24,980 nt of DNA from positions 1 through 24,980 of IMG/VR virus record IMGVR_UViG_3300015171_000030; one strand, 5' to 3'. Under the pieces are notes generated by a model. It was not told the DNA's origin, searched no databases, and saw only the letters and a list, made by a program, of their open reading frames with translations. The position numbers were made by a program, and so were the translations under genes. Source of the DNA: a virus. Position 1 is the stretch's first letter. Every line of letters starts with the position of its first letter. Positions 9,601 through 16,345 of the stretch are shown here, piece after piece.

Positions 9601-11017
9601 CATCCATTCGGTCTGATCCGAAGGATGAAGAAAGATTAAGAACATCATCACGAAGCTTAATAGTATTTTCAGAAGCATTACCGGTAGCAATGCCGACTCG
9701 AACCATTGCTGGCTCAAAGTCCATTGCTGCCTTCATGCCATCGCTAAGTGCTGATCCGACTCTTTCTAAGCCGGTAGCAATCACTCCTAAAACAGCGGCA
9801 GGGGTTGCCAATGAACCTAGAGTAACACCTAGTCTCTGACCAATGTTCTCTAAGCTTCCAAATTGAATAGCTGCATTGGCTCCTTCGCCGAAACCACCGC
9901 CAAATCCGCCAGGAGGTGGTCCTCCAGGAGGGCCTCCGCCACCTAGTCCATTGGTAATACCGCCAAAGATGCGTTGACGAATCCCTGGGCCACCGAAGCG
10001 GTCATCGACTGGTATCGCTGCCGCCTCTTGGCGCAGTCTATTTAGATTTGCAATACTTCTAGCAAGGTTATTATTATTATTATATGCTACAAGAGTTACA
10101 GCAGCTTCTCTTTGAGCATTCTGGATATTTGTTTCAATTTGTGAATTTGTTCGTATATCTCTAAGTCTTCTTAATGAATCAGAAACTTGTTGAGTGTTAC
10201 GGTTCACAACATCTTGGGAGGCTGCAAATTTTTGATTTTGCTGTATATCAGTTTCTATCTGAGAATTTTGTCTAATTTCTTTAAGACTTCTTAGCGAATC
10301 AGTAACTCTCTGAGTGTTACGACTCACAACATCTTGAGTGTCAGCAAACTTCTTGTTCTGCTGAATGTCAGTTTCTATTTGGGAGTCTTGTCTAATCGCT
10401 TTGAGTCTAGCGAGTGCATCAGCAACTTGCTGTGTATTGGTCGCAACAACAGCTTTAGCTGCTGCTTCCTTAGTGTCTAATTGAATAAGCGATTCAATCT
10501 GAGAATCATTTCTAATCGCTTTGAGTCTAGCGAGTGCATCAGCAACTTGCTGTGTATTGGTCGCGACAAGGACAGATGCTTGACCTAATTTTATATCATA
10601 CTGAAGATCGGTTTCTACTTGAGAATCATTTCTAATCGCTTTGAGTCTAGCAAGCGCGTCAATATGATTTTGTGTATTTGCAGTGGCAATATTTTGAGCA
10701 GCTTGCTCATTAGTTATTCCACGAATCATTAGCCCTGAAAGATTAAGAAACTCTTCAGAGACCTTAATTAGCTGATATCTAGATTTAGCAACACCTTCTG
10801 CTGTCTGAGTAAAGATTTTTGTAAATTTATCTAACTCGACACTAGTTCCTCTGAGTATTACTTGAGTAGTGCCATTAATTTCATTCCATGCTTTGTGCAT
10901 GGTTATACCTTGAAAGCCAGCCTCATTCCACTGTTTGAGTGTTTTTACAGCTTCGCCCATGACATCGCTGTCGTCATTAAATTGAATGCCGCCAATGTCA
11001 AAAGTATTGTCGGCCAT
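6686..11017 (-). CDS. Tail tape measure protein
   Basis: At 1443 residues this is the longest gene in the window. It sets tail length and occupies the tube lumen. Residues ~111-310 hold five 40-residue repeats. A Gly/Pro-rich linker (~354-378) and a hydrophobic stretch (~400-425) follow. Residues ~430-680 match the TP901-type tape measure core (FGSDRMDEAKAAYTAITSG, SVEESMRAITVTIKAFGQS, GVSMSEMSQFMGRTGSNAK). Residues ~740-1190 are an extremely charged coiled coil rich in Glu, Lys, Arg and Gln, with short ARKAEF-type repeats. Near 1345-1367 is the common tape measure C-terminal pattern DSIPAMLTGGEFVVNQRAT. A strong ribosome site, GGGAGG, lies 7 bases before ATG. Location after the frameshifted chaperone is canonical. 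No peptidase or lysozyme domain is recognised. Confidence 0.93.
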   Translation of the reverse strand: MADNTFDIGGIQFNDDSDVMGEAVKTLKQWNEAGFQGITMHKAWNEINGTTQVILRGTSVELDKFTKIFTQTAEGVAKSRYQLIKVSEEFLNLSGLMIRGITNEQAAQNIATANTQNHIDALARLKAIRNDSQVETDLQYDIKLGQASVLVATNTQQVADALARLKAIRNDSQIESLIQLDTKEAAAKAVVATNTQQVADALARLKAIRQDSQIETDIQQNKKFADTQDVVSRNTQRVTDSLRSLKEIRQNSQIETDIQQNQKFAASQDVVNRNTQQVSDSLRRLRDIRTNSQIETNIQNAQREAAVTLVAYNNNNNLARSIANLNRLRQEAAAIPVDDRFGGPGIRQRIFGGITNGLGGGGPPGGPPPGGFGGGFGEGANAAIQFGSLENIGQRLGVTLGSLATPAAVLGVIATGLERVGSALSDGMKAAMDFEPAMVRVGIATGNASENTIKLRDDVLNLSSSFGSDRMDEAKAAYTAITSGVVSAKDAVDALTEANKLSLTTGSSVEESMRAITVTIKAFGQSNLGAAESAGVMNKLAKDVGVSMSEMSQFMGRTGSNAKALGINFKEVAAFLELLKTKGLSGTEAFQGASQFFNLLLSKQEIFKLTGMTGDQLIATSGGLGGAFEVLRAKTNGSDTEFAKLIQSMRGVRGAMAESAQSVEQYKQILAGLSDAHGQFNKDAQEMQKNAEHEIATFTAQISNKFETWGHSLNKVLGELIAPSIPNIVNNSDGVIEKQLSYQSRLTEEVKETAQAELKYVSALEQAEHVRENELQHLPKDQFGNEQEILKRQISDARELRREQQAIAKEERIEKEQEQKELIRESLAEDKEERLEKERAQKDAISQALADNKEARSEQLRADKEAIQERHQKERDDLQDLHKRKLDDLKEIDTAFTESAKGRKEVEQDLFASHRDEASAQKDILKIRQQVADMNDTAKHASPKKALNDQLQLVQQAENFAKNKAESARGIGDLGGYKAEVKDLDAALQEEVQLRQKYASSNPASATKQRAEINAIQQFRIELRQQELKIDKDVRIRERQEKEADREYERNSKEQEHQLTLQIHNEERAYDEAWKKKEHLQAIADHKAEYEEQKKAREAERGEAAAARKAEFEAEQTARKAQFGETQAARKAEFQQGLDDKKTEVAARKEELDQEAKLADILKKKRVIREDLIKVEKTYEAENRSATDAERDRITKLVLEYEHLLAVQTKLIGQAPGLTDTRTDKQVINSLGVKPSELPKSVQAPEGTNANTSAKQIDSANSLSKKILDRRNYLLANMKTPEQAKALGDPGNIHEKAEIDQIASDRSDPGAANTFFPDSGYKRKMLELKAAGLGFKDGGLVPSLLSGTDSIPAMLTGGEFVVNQRATAANRQLLESLNSGDFIPRAGAFNSFQQSSSNTSSSSVSYGDFHITVMGKETSQQTAAEIGRALRREQRRGTLDLRN
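10088..10687 (-). repeat. Five 120-bp tandem repeats in the tape measure gene
   Basis: Residues 111-310 consist of five consecutive 40-residue units with the pattern NTQ..(A/T)D(A/S)L..L(K/R).IR.(D/N)SQ(I/V)E. Spacing is exactly 120 bp with no gaps. The copies at 10391-10444 and 10511-10564 are identical over 54 bases, which suggests a recent duplication or gene conversion, while the outer copies have diverged. A sixth, decayed unit may follow (Asn run at ~313-317, then LNRLRQEA). Confidence 0.92.
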
Positions 11018-11028
11018 GAAATACCTCC

Positions 11029-11586
11029 CTAGAAGTTAACCCGTGTATGCGAAATGAACTTAGCAATCTTTGGTAAATTATTAGCTAAATTGTCTCTAAG
11101 ATATTTCTTAAAAGCTTCGCGTCCAGCTTCGATAGCTCCCCAAGGAATTGGATGAGTTAAGTTACCTGACTCACTAACAGTGTCAGTTCCGGCTTGACTA
11201 TAGAAATCGTTAATTAAAAAGTGAGCAAGTTGGACGTTAATAGAAAATCTATACTGCCCACCTTTGTTAAATGTGAAGTCTTGTCCAAAGGATGCTCCAG
11301 CCTCTGGATTCATACCCGGATGCTTTTTCTGAGCACCAACGACAGGATTGATGTCAAGTGTAACTAGAGACGAACCAATATCTCCCATGCGCTGGTTAAG
11401 ATATCTCTGGAGAGGCATCAACATTCCGCGAGCCATTCCAGTATATGTTGGCACTTTAAGAATTGCAGCCCGGAGGAACTCACGGGCTGCATTTCTTATC
11501 TCTCTTTGAAAAGCAGCTTGTAATTTTTTTGTTAAGTTGCCTTTATCAAGTTCAACTCTTTCTAAGTATCCCTTAAATGTGAACAT
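11029..11586 (-). CDS. Putative HK97-gp10-like tail/neck protein
   Basis: This 185-residue protein begins with a helix (LTKKLQAAFQREIRNAAREF, ~18-37), then AAILKVPTYTGMARGML (~40-57), which resembles the 'P..TG.L' segment of HK97 gp10-type tail completion proteins. A beta-rich middle (YRFSINVQLAHFLINDFY) is followed by PWGAIEAGREAFKKYLRD, like the C-terminal helix of that family. The similarity is judged by eye. Proteins of this class help join tail to head or finish tail tube assembly. The position between the tail chaperone and the tape measure is unusual for gp10, which is normally placed before the tube genes. The start overlaps the end of the frameshifted chaperone by 14 bases. Confidence 0.55.
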   Translation of the reverse strand: MFTFKGYLERVELDKGNLTKKLQAAFQREIRNAAREFLRAAILKVPTYTGMARGMLMPLQRYLNQRMGDIGSSLVTLDINPVVGAQKKHPGMNPEAGASFGQDFTFNKGGQYRFSINVQLAHFLINDFYSQAGTDTVSESGNLTHPIPWGAIEAGREAFKKYLRDNLANNLPKIAKFISHTRVNF

Positions 11587-12210
11587 GATCCGCTGACCTC
11601 ACATGATCGTAACCTAGCAGACTAGCCTGCATCCAGAGGTTGTTATCATCCCAACGCGGCTGAACATCCTCTGGATATAGACCAAGGCGCTCGCAAGCGT
11701 GCCAAATGGCCCATCTTTGCGTGCGCCCTGGACCGATTATTGCGCCTTGGCCGCCTGCTGAGAACGAAAAAAAGAGTCACGAGCCTGTTTGACAAGCCGC
11801 TCATCAAGAGAGTTAGCTGCCCAAACTCCATTGAAGATTCGACCGACTTCAACCTTACTAAATCCGGCAGCCTTAAGCTCATCTCGCCAAAGCTTCCAAG
11901 ATGATGGCTTCTCGTAATCAACCTGTTCCCACTGGATACCATCGGTTGCCTTAAGCGACTCGATAATCATCCAGTCAATCTCAAGAGATGAGCGATCATC
12001 CGACTTCTTCTTGTAATCATCATCATCAGGGTTATCGAACCAATCGCCACCTGCTCGCTGAGACCTTGGCATCTGTGGTGAAGGGCAAAGCTTCTCAAAT
12101 CCTGAATAGTCTAAGACTGCTCTCGCCTTAAAAATGATCTGACTACCGTCTCCTCTTGGAAGAACAATAGTCTCAATGTTAGGTCCTGGCTGAAATCCCT
12201 TAATCTTCAC
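11573..12210 (-). CDS. Tail assembly chaperone, -1 frameshift fusion (G-T type)
   Basis: Ribosomes that slip one base back on the T TTT TTT heptamer (11773 to 11767) add 64 residues to the first 148 residues of the upstream frame, giving a 212-residue protein that stops at 11573. The added frame is open from the slip site, reads like real protein (QRWAIWHACERLGLYPEDVQ, then DDNNLWMQASLLGYD), fills the otherwise empty 11587-11736 gap and ends inside the start of the next gene. Known for the family: tail chaperones just upstream of the tape measure are made in two forms by programmed frameshifting (lambda G and GT). The long form recruits tube subunits to the tape measure protein. Here position, slippery sequence and open -1 frame all agree. 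Confidence 0.85.
11680..11773 (-). promoter_or_regulatory. Programmed -1 frameshift site with downstream stem
   Basis: A run of seven T on the transcribed strand (11773-11767) sits in the frame X XXY YYZ (TCT TTT TTT CGT). About 14 bases downstream, 11752-11742 can pair with 11690-11680 through 11 base pairs including one G-U, closing a 51-base loop. A second 9-bp inverted repeat (11668-11676 with 11631-11639) follows. Either could act as the roadblock that stimulates slipping. Confidence 0.75.
11737..12210 (-). CDS. Tail assembly chaperone, short (unshifted) form
   Basis: This 157-residue protein is the product without frameshifting, ending TAA at 11737. It starts MKIKGFQPGPNIETIVLPRG, has a very acidic/basic linker (WFDNPDDDDYKKKSDD, ~57-72) and a helical C-terminal half (EIDWMIIESLKATDG, KLWRDELKAAGFSKVEVGRI). 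The family (lambda G, HK97 gp14-like) is poorly conserved in sequence but constant in position between tube protein and tape measure. It is thought to keep the tape measure protein soluble before tube polymerisation. A strong hairpin separates it from the upstream tube gene, which would lower its level relative to tube protein. Confidence 0.8.
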   Translation of the reverse strand: MKIKGFQPGPNIETIVLPRGDGSQIIFKARAVLDYSGFEKLCPSPQMPRSQRAGGDWFDNPDDDDYKKKSDDRSSLEIDWMIIESLKATDGIQWEQVDYEKPSSWKLWRDELKAAGFSKVEVGRIFNGVWAANSLDERLVKQARDSFFRSQQAAKAQ

Positions 12211-12230
12211 AGCTTCTCCTCAAATTGACA

Positions 12231-12258
12231 ATAACTAGGCCCTTTCGGGCCTAGTTAT
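12231..12258 (-). terminator. Stem-loop after the second tail tube gene
   Basis: A perfect 12-bp stem (12231-12242 with 12247-12258) closes a four-base loop which reads GAAA on the transcribed strand, a stable GNRA tetraloop. It directly abuts the stop codon of the 267-residue tube gene. Downstream the RNA reads UGUCAAUUUG, only weakly U-rich, so partial termination or 3'-end protection after a highly expressed gene is likely. Confidence 0.7.
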
Positions 12259-13061
12259 CACTGACGAACAACAGTGGCTTGCGTAACGTTACACTTGCCA
12301 GTTGTAGCAAACATCGCATTTTTGAAGTCGTGGTTGATGGCCTCGTAGCGGAAGTAAGGGAGCGTAATGAACTCATCTGCAACAGCATTACACCCAGGAG
12401 CATATCGAACTTCGATATCGATACAGAATGGATTGCAACCATCTTCATCAGTCGTAACCCATGCTGATGCTTCGCCACGATTCTTGAGAACATCCTCAGG
12501 AGTCGGCGTCCCTGAACCAGTAGATGCTGTGACGAACTCCCAAATTGTATCCAACTTAACGTCCATGGGATCCTCATCAGCATTCATGATTCCGCTCAGA
12601 AGTCCACGGTCCTTCGTGTACTTACGAGCCTTCTTCTCATCGTAGCTGATAGTCCCCTCAGCAATTTTGAGTTGAAGTGAACGTGCACCTGATGCTAGTG
12701 GAGTTACAGATTGAGCAGAAACAAGTGACGCGCCTGTTCCTGCCTGAGCAATAGTTACAAGGGCTGCTACAGTAGGCTGTGCATCAAGAAACGCCTTAAG
12801 TGCAGTGGCCGTAGTGTTAATTGCACCAGTAGCATACCCAAGTGTTACTACGATAGCTGGTCCAGTAACAACAACAGATAGCGAATGAGTAGTCCCTGGA
12901 TCAGTTAGTGTAATAGTAACTGGATTCTGTGTTCCACGATGCTTACTAGCATCGGTGAACACAAGTTCTCCGTTAACACCAGCGCCAGCCGTAGTCGTAA
13001 GTGTAGCAAGGCGACCATCGACAAGTCGAACGGTCGCCTTCTTAAGATCGAATTGTCCCAT
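12258..13061 (-). CDS. Tail tube protein paralogue with inserted domain
   Basis: This 267-residue protein is clearly paralogous to the 158-residue product of the next upstream gene: both start M.QFDLKKATV and share LKIAEGT(L/I)SYDEKK.RKYTKDRGLLS, RYEAINHDFKNAM and GKCNVTQATV. Between residues ~15 and ~127 it carries an extra ~107 residues with a strand-rich pattern (PVTITLTDPGTTHSLSVVV, IVVTLGYATGAINTTATALK, FLDAQPTVAALVT) resembling a domain common in phage tail sheath and tube proteins. The insert could decorate the outside of the tube. Gene position before the chaperone and tape measure is standard for the major tail tube protein. Which paralogue is the major one is undetermined; the two may form a mixed or two-part tube. 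Confidence 0.75.
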   Translation of the reverse strand: MGQFDLKKATVRLVDGRLATLTTTAGAGVNGELVFTDASKHRGTQNPVTITLTDPGTTHSLSVVVTGPAIVVTLGYATGAINTTATALKAFLDAQPTVAALVTIAQAGTGASLVSAQSVTPLASGARSLQLKIAEGTISYDEKKARKYTKDRGLLSGIMNADEDPMDVKLDTIWEFVTASTGSGTPTPEDVLKNRGEASAWVTTDEDGCNPFCIDIEVRYAPGCNAVADEFITLPYFRYEAINHDFKNAMFATTGKCNVTQATVVRQ

Positions 13062-13064
13062 GGA

Positions 13065-13541
13065 TCAATACCTCGTTACCGTTGCTTGGGTTACATTGCA
13101 CTTGCCAGTAAGGGCCAGCATTGCGTTTTTGAAGTCATGATTAATGGCTTCATAACGGAATGTGGTCAACGTAATCTTCTCATTCTGAGTCGGAGAACAT
13201 GCAGGAAGATACCTAATAACAATATCTACTGCATAAGGATTACAGACATCTGAATCAGATGAAACCCAAGCAGATGCTTGTCCGCGCCGCTTGACAGCAT
13301 CCTCAGGAGTTGGTGATCCAGATGATGCAGTAATGAACTCCCAAATCACATCAAGCTTAACGTCAACTGGCTCCTCGTCGCCATTCATTACGCTACTGAG
13401 GAGTCCACGATCCTTAGTATACTTCCTAGGCTTCTTCTCATCGTAGCTCAAGGTGCCTTCTGCAATTTTGAGAGTAAGTGTGTTGCCGCCACCACTATCC
13501 TCAAAAGTCACAGTGGCCTTCTTCAAATCGAATTGGGGCAC
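13065..13541 (-). CDS. Tail tube protein (compact paralogue)
   Basis: This 158-residue protein starts with GTG, with GGAG six bases upstream. It lacks the insert of its neighbour but otherwise matches it through its whole length, including the C-terminal motif RYEAINHDFKNAMLALTGKC. The nucleotide sequences of the two genes are also visibly similar (13085-13160 against 12275-12355). The size fits a minimal tail tube fold, a beta-barrel hexamer subunit. It is separated by only 3 bases from the longer paralogue, consistent with a tandem duplication. No family is named with certainty; assignment rests on location, size and the paralogue pair. Confidence 0.72.
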   Translation of the reverse strand: MPQFDLKKATVTFEDSGGGNTLTLKIAEGTLSYDEKKPRKYTKDRGLLSSVMNGDEEPVDVKLDVIWEFITASSGSPTPEDAVKRRGQASAWVSSDSDVCNPYAVDIVIRYLPACSPTQNEKITLTTFRYEAINHDFKNAMLALTGKCNVTQATVTRY

Positions 13542-13554
13542 AGAATTCTCCTAG

Positions 13555-14052
13555 TTAGCCTGGTAGATTCATCCAGTAACGTCCCTCGACTGATGCCTGG
13601 ATAATGGTCAGACTAGGCTGAATCAGACCAAAGTGATTTATGTTCACGCCACGGGTAGTTCCACTTGTATCTAATTGAAGACATCCAAGTGAAGATCCAT
13701 CATCAACACCCATAGTATCTAGACCAAACTTGGTGATTGCAATTGAGGAGATAAATGCAGCAGCAACGTCGCCGCACATTCGATCAATGAGATAAGCGTC
13801 CGGACCTGTATTACATGCGACCAATACATCATAGTCGATATCTACTCTAAAGAAACCTGACTGCTCTCTAAAGTAAGGTCCAGTTAATCTTAACTCGATC
13901 CACTTGTCTAGAACATTAGTAACTCTTGTAGACCCCTCTATGTATATCTGACCTTGTGCAGAATATTTACTACTTAGTGCATTTACAAATGCATTATTTA
14001 CTGATGCACGAATCCAACGAGGCCAGTTTGCATCAAAACTCACTCCACTCAT
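13555..14052 (-). CDS. Putative tail terminator/completion protein
   Basis: This 165-residue protein has the size and place of a tail terminator (lambda gpU-like): just before the tube protein and after the head-closure gene. Its N-terminal half is helical (ASVNNAFVNALSSKY), followed by strands with DKWIELRLTGPYFREQSGFF and RVDIDYDVLVAC and a C-terminal strand VEGRYWMNLPG. Terminators often contain such a pattern of N-terminal helix then strands ending in an aromatic motif. The start overlaps the stop of the 162-residue gene by four bases. The assignment is by context plus shape, not by a recognised motif. Confidence 0.55.
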   Translation of the reverse strand: MSGVSFDANWPRWIRASVNNAFVNALSSKYSAQGQIYIEGSTRVTNVLDKWIELRLTGPYFREQSGFFRVDIDYDVLVACNTGPDAYLIDRMCGDVAAAFISSIAITKFGLDTMGVDDGSSLGCLQLDTSGTTRGVNINHFGLIQPSLTIIQASVEGRYWMNLPG

Positions 14053-14537
14053 GACACACTCTCATCAAAGAACACGTAGTCATGCGCACGAGCAGAAATT
14101 ATCGAGTTATATTTCGCACCATCTACGCTATCGAGAACAAACAAAAAAGCTTCCCCGTTCTCATAGTTGATAATCTCTGTAACTTGGTATCCTGTTCCAG
14201 CAAAGATGAAGTAGCAAGTTAAATCAACAACAAACCCAGCAGGAATATCTCTAGCATCAACTACTATTTTACGTTTCTTATGATCAAACATAGCACCAAA
14301 AGTGAACTTTGGGCTAGCTGACATATAAGAACGGTCATAGACAAATGCCCTTATTTCCTTCTGAGGCAAGAGTATTGCTTTACTAATATTGACTCTAGTT
14401 ACACTTGCCGCAGATTGCATACCAGTTTGCGCGTTAACCGATATTGCATCCTGACGATAAATATCAATCGCAAGCGGGTACTTTCGCTTGAGACCATATA
14501 TAACTCGTCTGAAAGCTCGGAAACTCGGGCTTGTCAT
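14049..14537 (-). CDS. Putative head completion (stopper) protein
   Basis: This 162-residue protein begins with a basic helix (FRAFRRVIYGLKRKYP), then a strand-rich body (VNISKAILLPQKE, FVYDRSYMSASPKFTFGAMF, RKIVVDARDIPAGFVVDLTCYF) and the segment GTGYQVTEIINYENGEAFLF. A small beta-barrel with this phrase order is typical of head-tail stopper or 'head closure' proteins, in which a pattern like '..Y.V..V......' is common. It lies between the coiled-coil membrane protein and the terminator candidate. The function is inferred from gene order; the sequence itself is not diagnostic. Confidence 0.55.
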   Translation of the reverse strand: MTSPSFRAFRRVIYGLKRKYPLAIDIYRQDAISVNAQTGMQSAASVTRVNISKAILLPQKEIRAFVYDRSYMSASPKFTFGAMFDHKKRKIVVDARDIPAGFVVDLTCYFIFAGTGYQVTEIINYENGEAFLFVLDSVDGAKYNSIISARAHDYVFFDESVS

Positions 14538-14539
14538 GG

Positions 14540-14857
14540 CTACTTTACCTTTTGTTCAAGTAACGCTATCTTAGTCTTAAGTGAATTTATCTCATCGTGG
14601 TTTGTTGCAATAGTGGTAGCTTGAGCGGCCAGCATAGCATCAGTTCGCTTGCGGTCCTCTGCTATGCTTTTACGATCTTCTTCTATTCTTGTAATAGAAG
14701 TACTTAACTCGTCCAATTTCTTAAGGACAACCGAATTTGAATCAGAGTTAAGCTTTAGACCGCCACCACCCGCTAAAATAGCGATTAAGATAGCTGCAAC
14801 TGAAAAGTGTTCAGACTTTACTAATCGCTTGGTTGACGCTGTGATCTCATCAGCCAT
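14540..14857 (-). CDS. Membrane-anchored coiled-coil protein
   Basis: This 105-residue protein has one hydrophobic segment (VAAILIAILAGGG, ~20-32) followed by a long charged helix (LDELSTSITRIEEDRKSIAE, then HDEINSLKTKIALLEQKV) that should form a coiled coil. AGGAG lies 6 bases before the ATG. It sits immediately after the coat gene and its hairpin. Phage proteins of this shape include holin-like and spanin-like lysis proteins and internal virion proteins; the lack of a second membrane segment argues against class I or II holins. Tail or head genes are the only neighbours, so its role is unclear. Confidence 0.65.
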   Translation of the reverse strand: MADEITASTKRLVKSEHFSVAAILIAILAGGGGLKLNSDSNSVVLKKLDELSTSITRIEEDRKSIAEDRKRTDAMLAAQATTIATNHDEINSLKTKIALLEQKVK

Positions 14858-14876
14858 TGTATTCTCCTAGATGAGC

Positions 14877-14909
14877 CTGGTCGGCGAGACCACAAGTCTC
14901 GCCGACCAG
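14877..14909 (-). terminator. Perfect 14-bp stem-loop after the coat gene
   Basis: Bases 14877-14890 are an exact reverse complement of 14896-14909 with a five-base loop (cacaa). The hairpin lies 29 bases past the coat stop codon and before the next gene's ribosome site. No T-run follows on the transcribed strand, so partial attenuation or protection of the coat mRNA 3' end is more likely than full termination. Confidence 0.7.
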
Positions 14910-14937
14910 ATTCATGAGACCAGCCGAGGAGTGTCAA

Positions 14938-16329
14938 TCAACCAAGGAGGACGCCACCGAACTTGGTCTCCAGCGTTGCGAGACCAAAGAGACAGTCGAT
15001 GGTCACAAGGTGACCCTGGTTGAGGCCAAGGTAGGTGATGACTACGCGCAGCGCGAATCCGTTGTGCGAAGCCGTACCAGCGAGAGCACCCGTGCCAGGA
15101 AGCGGTAGCGCGAGCGGACGACAGACGAGTGCAAGCGAATTCCGGAGGAACGCGAATGCAAACTCACCCGTTGGACCCCAATTGACCGCATCCTCATCGG
15201 CGATGGCTGCGACGAGAGGACGATCAAGCAGAATCGTCACACCCGACACCTCGATGATGGTGTATACGTTGGTTACGTCCGTATTGAAGGAAACCATCTG
15301 ACCCTTACGAGGGGCCAGCGTGTTTCCGTCGAATGCGATGTATCCAGCGTAACCAGCAGCATAACCAGCAACGAGGTTAACAAGTGCCGGGGTGAAGATC
15401 GTCAGGATGTCATTAACAGCAGCCGCAGCAAGAAGACCCTGCGACATAATCGTGATGCCAGTCGTGTTACCGAGCGTCGGAGTCGTGGTAATCACCTGGT
15501 AGGGGAATCCACCAAGGATGAACCACGTGCCAACAGTGATGAGTCCAGTTCCCGTCTTGAGAACGAGAGCCGTCGCACCAACTGCTGCCGCCGTGCTGAT
15601 AAGAAATGCGGTATTCTTATCAACAGCCACCGGAACGCTAGCCATGTTCTGGCACATGTAGTGCTGGAACCCGAATAGCTCCCCGAGGTTTGCAGTCCGT
15701 AGCGCGTAACCACCGTCACCCGTGTTAATAGCAGCAGTGAAGGCTGCGTTCGACAGGATGAGCCGCTTGATACCAGGCGTCACGATGAGCGTGCGTCCAG
15801 TTACCGGTGCCTTGTTGTTATCGAACACCTGACCAAGCGAAGCAAGGTAGTCCTTGTAATTCGAGTTGGTTAGGAGACCGAGACCACCAGCAACCTGGCC
15901 AAGACGGAGGAACTGGATGTACTGCCCAAGAACAGCCGAGTCGATCATCTCTGCCATAGCGATCATGGCAGGCATGAGGTGAATCTCGATCAGCGATTCC
16001 ATCGCGAGAGATTCCTCACCATCGGCGATGAGGAACGACACGTGTGGGTGCTGGTTGAGCGTCACCGGGATGTTCGTGAGCGAAGCATCCTGAATAGTGA
16101 CCTGATCGGCGTCAGTCTTACGCTTCGCCACGAACGTCGAAGGCTTGCGCGTATTGACCGTCTGACCGAACCGGGCAATATCCGTCTCGAAATCGCGGTA
16201 AATCAGATTTGCCGCAATCATCGTTGACTCGAGTACTGCGAGCGAATACTTCGCCCACAGGGTGGGATTCAGAGCGGTGTTGTCGTTAGCAAACACCGGG
16301 TAGAATGCCCGCTTCATCGAAAAATTCAC
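14938..16329 (-). CDS. Major capsid protein, P22 coat family
   Basis: This 463-residue protein has the size of P22 gp5 (430). Residues 39-130 match the N-arm and spine region of the family (IARFGQTVNTRKPSTFVAKR; NIPVTLNQHPHVSFLIADGE). Residues ~251-314 form a beta-rich domain related to one in the connector protein. The C-terminal part (FAFLRNSLALVCRPLALPLP at ~392-411; GFALRVVITYLGLNQGHLVT at ~424-443; DCLFGLATLETKFGGVLLG) is the usual P22-type ending. The start is GTG, with AGGAAAGG upstream; ATG at codon 5 is too far from it. Codons end in C or G much more often than in neighbours, as expected for a very highly expressed gene. It follows the scaffold by 16 bases. Confidence 0.9.
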   Translation of the reverse strand: MNFSMKRAFYPVFANDNTALNPTLWAKYSLAVLESTMIAANLIYRDFETDIARFGQTVNTRKPSTFVAKRKTDADQVTIQDASLTNIPVTLNQHPHVSFLIADGEESLAMESLIEIHLMPAMIAMAEMIDSAVLGQYIQFLRLGQVAGGLGLLTNSNYKDYLASLGQVFDNNKAPVTGRTLIVTPGIKRLILSNAAFTAAINTGDGGYALRTANLGELFGFQHYMCQNMASVPVAVDKNTAFLISTAAAVGATALVLKTGTGLITVGTWFILGGFPYQVITTTPTLGNTTGITIMSQGLLAAAAVNDILTIFTPALVNLVAGYAAGYAGYIAFDGNTLAPRKGQMVSFNTDVTNVYTIIEVSGVTILLDRPLVAAIADEDAVNWGPTGEFAFAFLRNSLALVCRPLALPLPGTGALAGTASHNGFALRVVITYLGLNQGHLVTIDCLFGLATLETKFGGVLLG

Positions 16330-16345
16330 AGTATTTTACCTTTCC

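Noticed and set aside
11646-11942. A 98-codon frame overlapping the tail chaperone
   Set aside because: It is in the +1 frame, stops inside the frameshifted extension and does not read like protein; the -1 frame fits the slippery site and gene spacing.
12231-12258. Classic Rho-independent terminator with T-run
   Set aside because: The stem is excellent but the following bases are only weakly T-rich, so only partial termination is proposed.
14540-14857. Assignment of the coiled-coil membrane protein as a holin
   Set aside because: Only one hydrophobic segment is present, no dual start is evident and no endolysin lies nearby.
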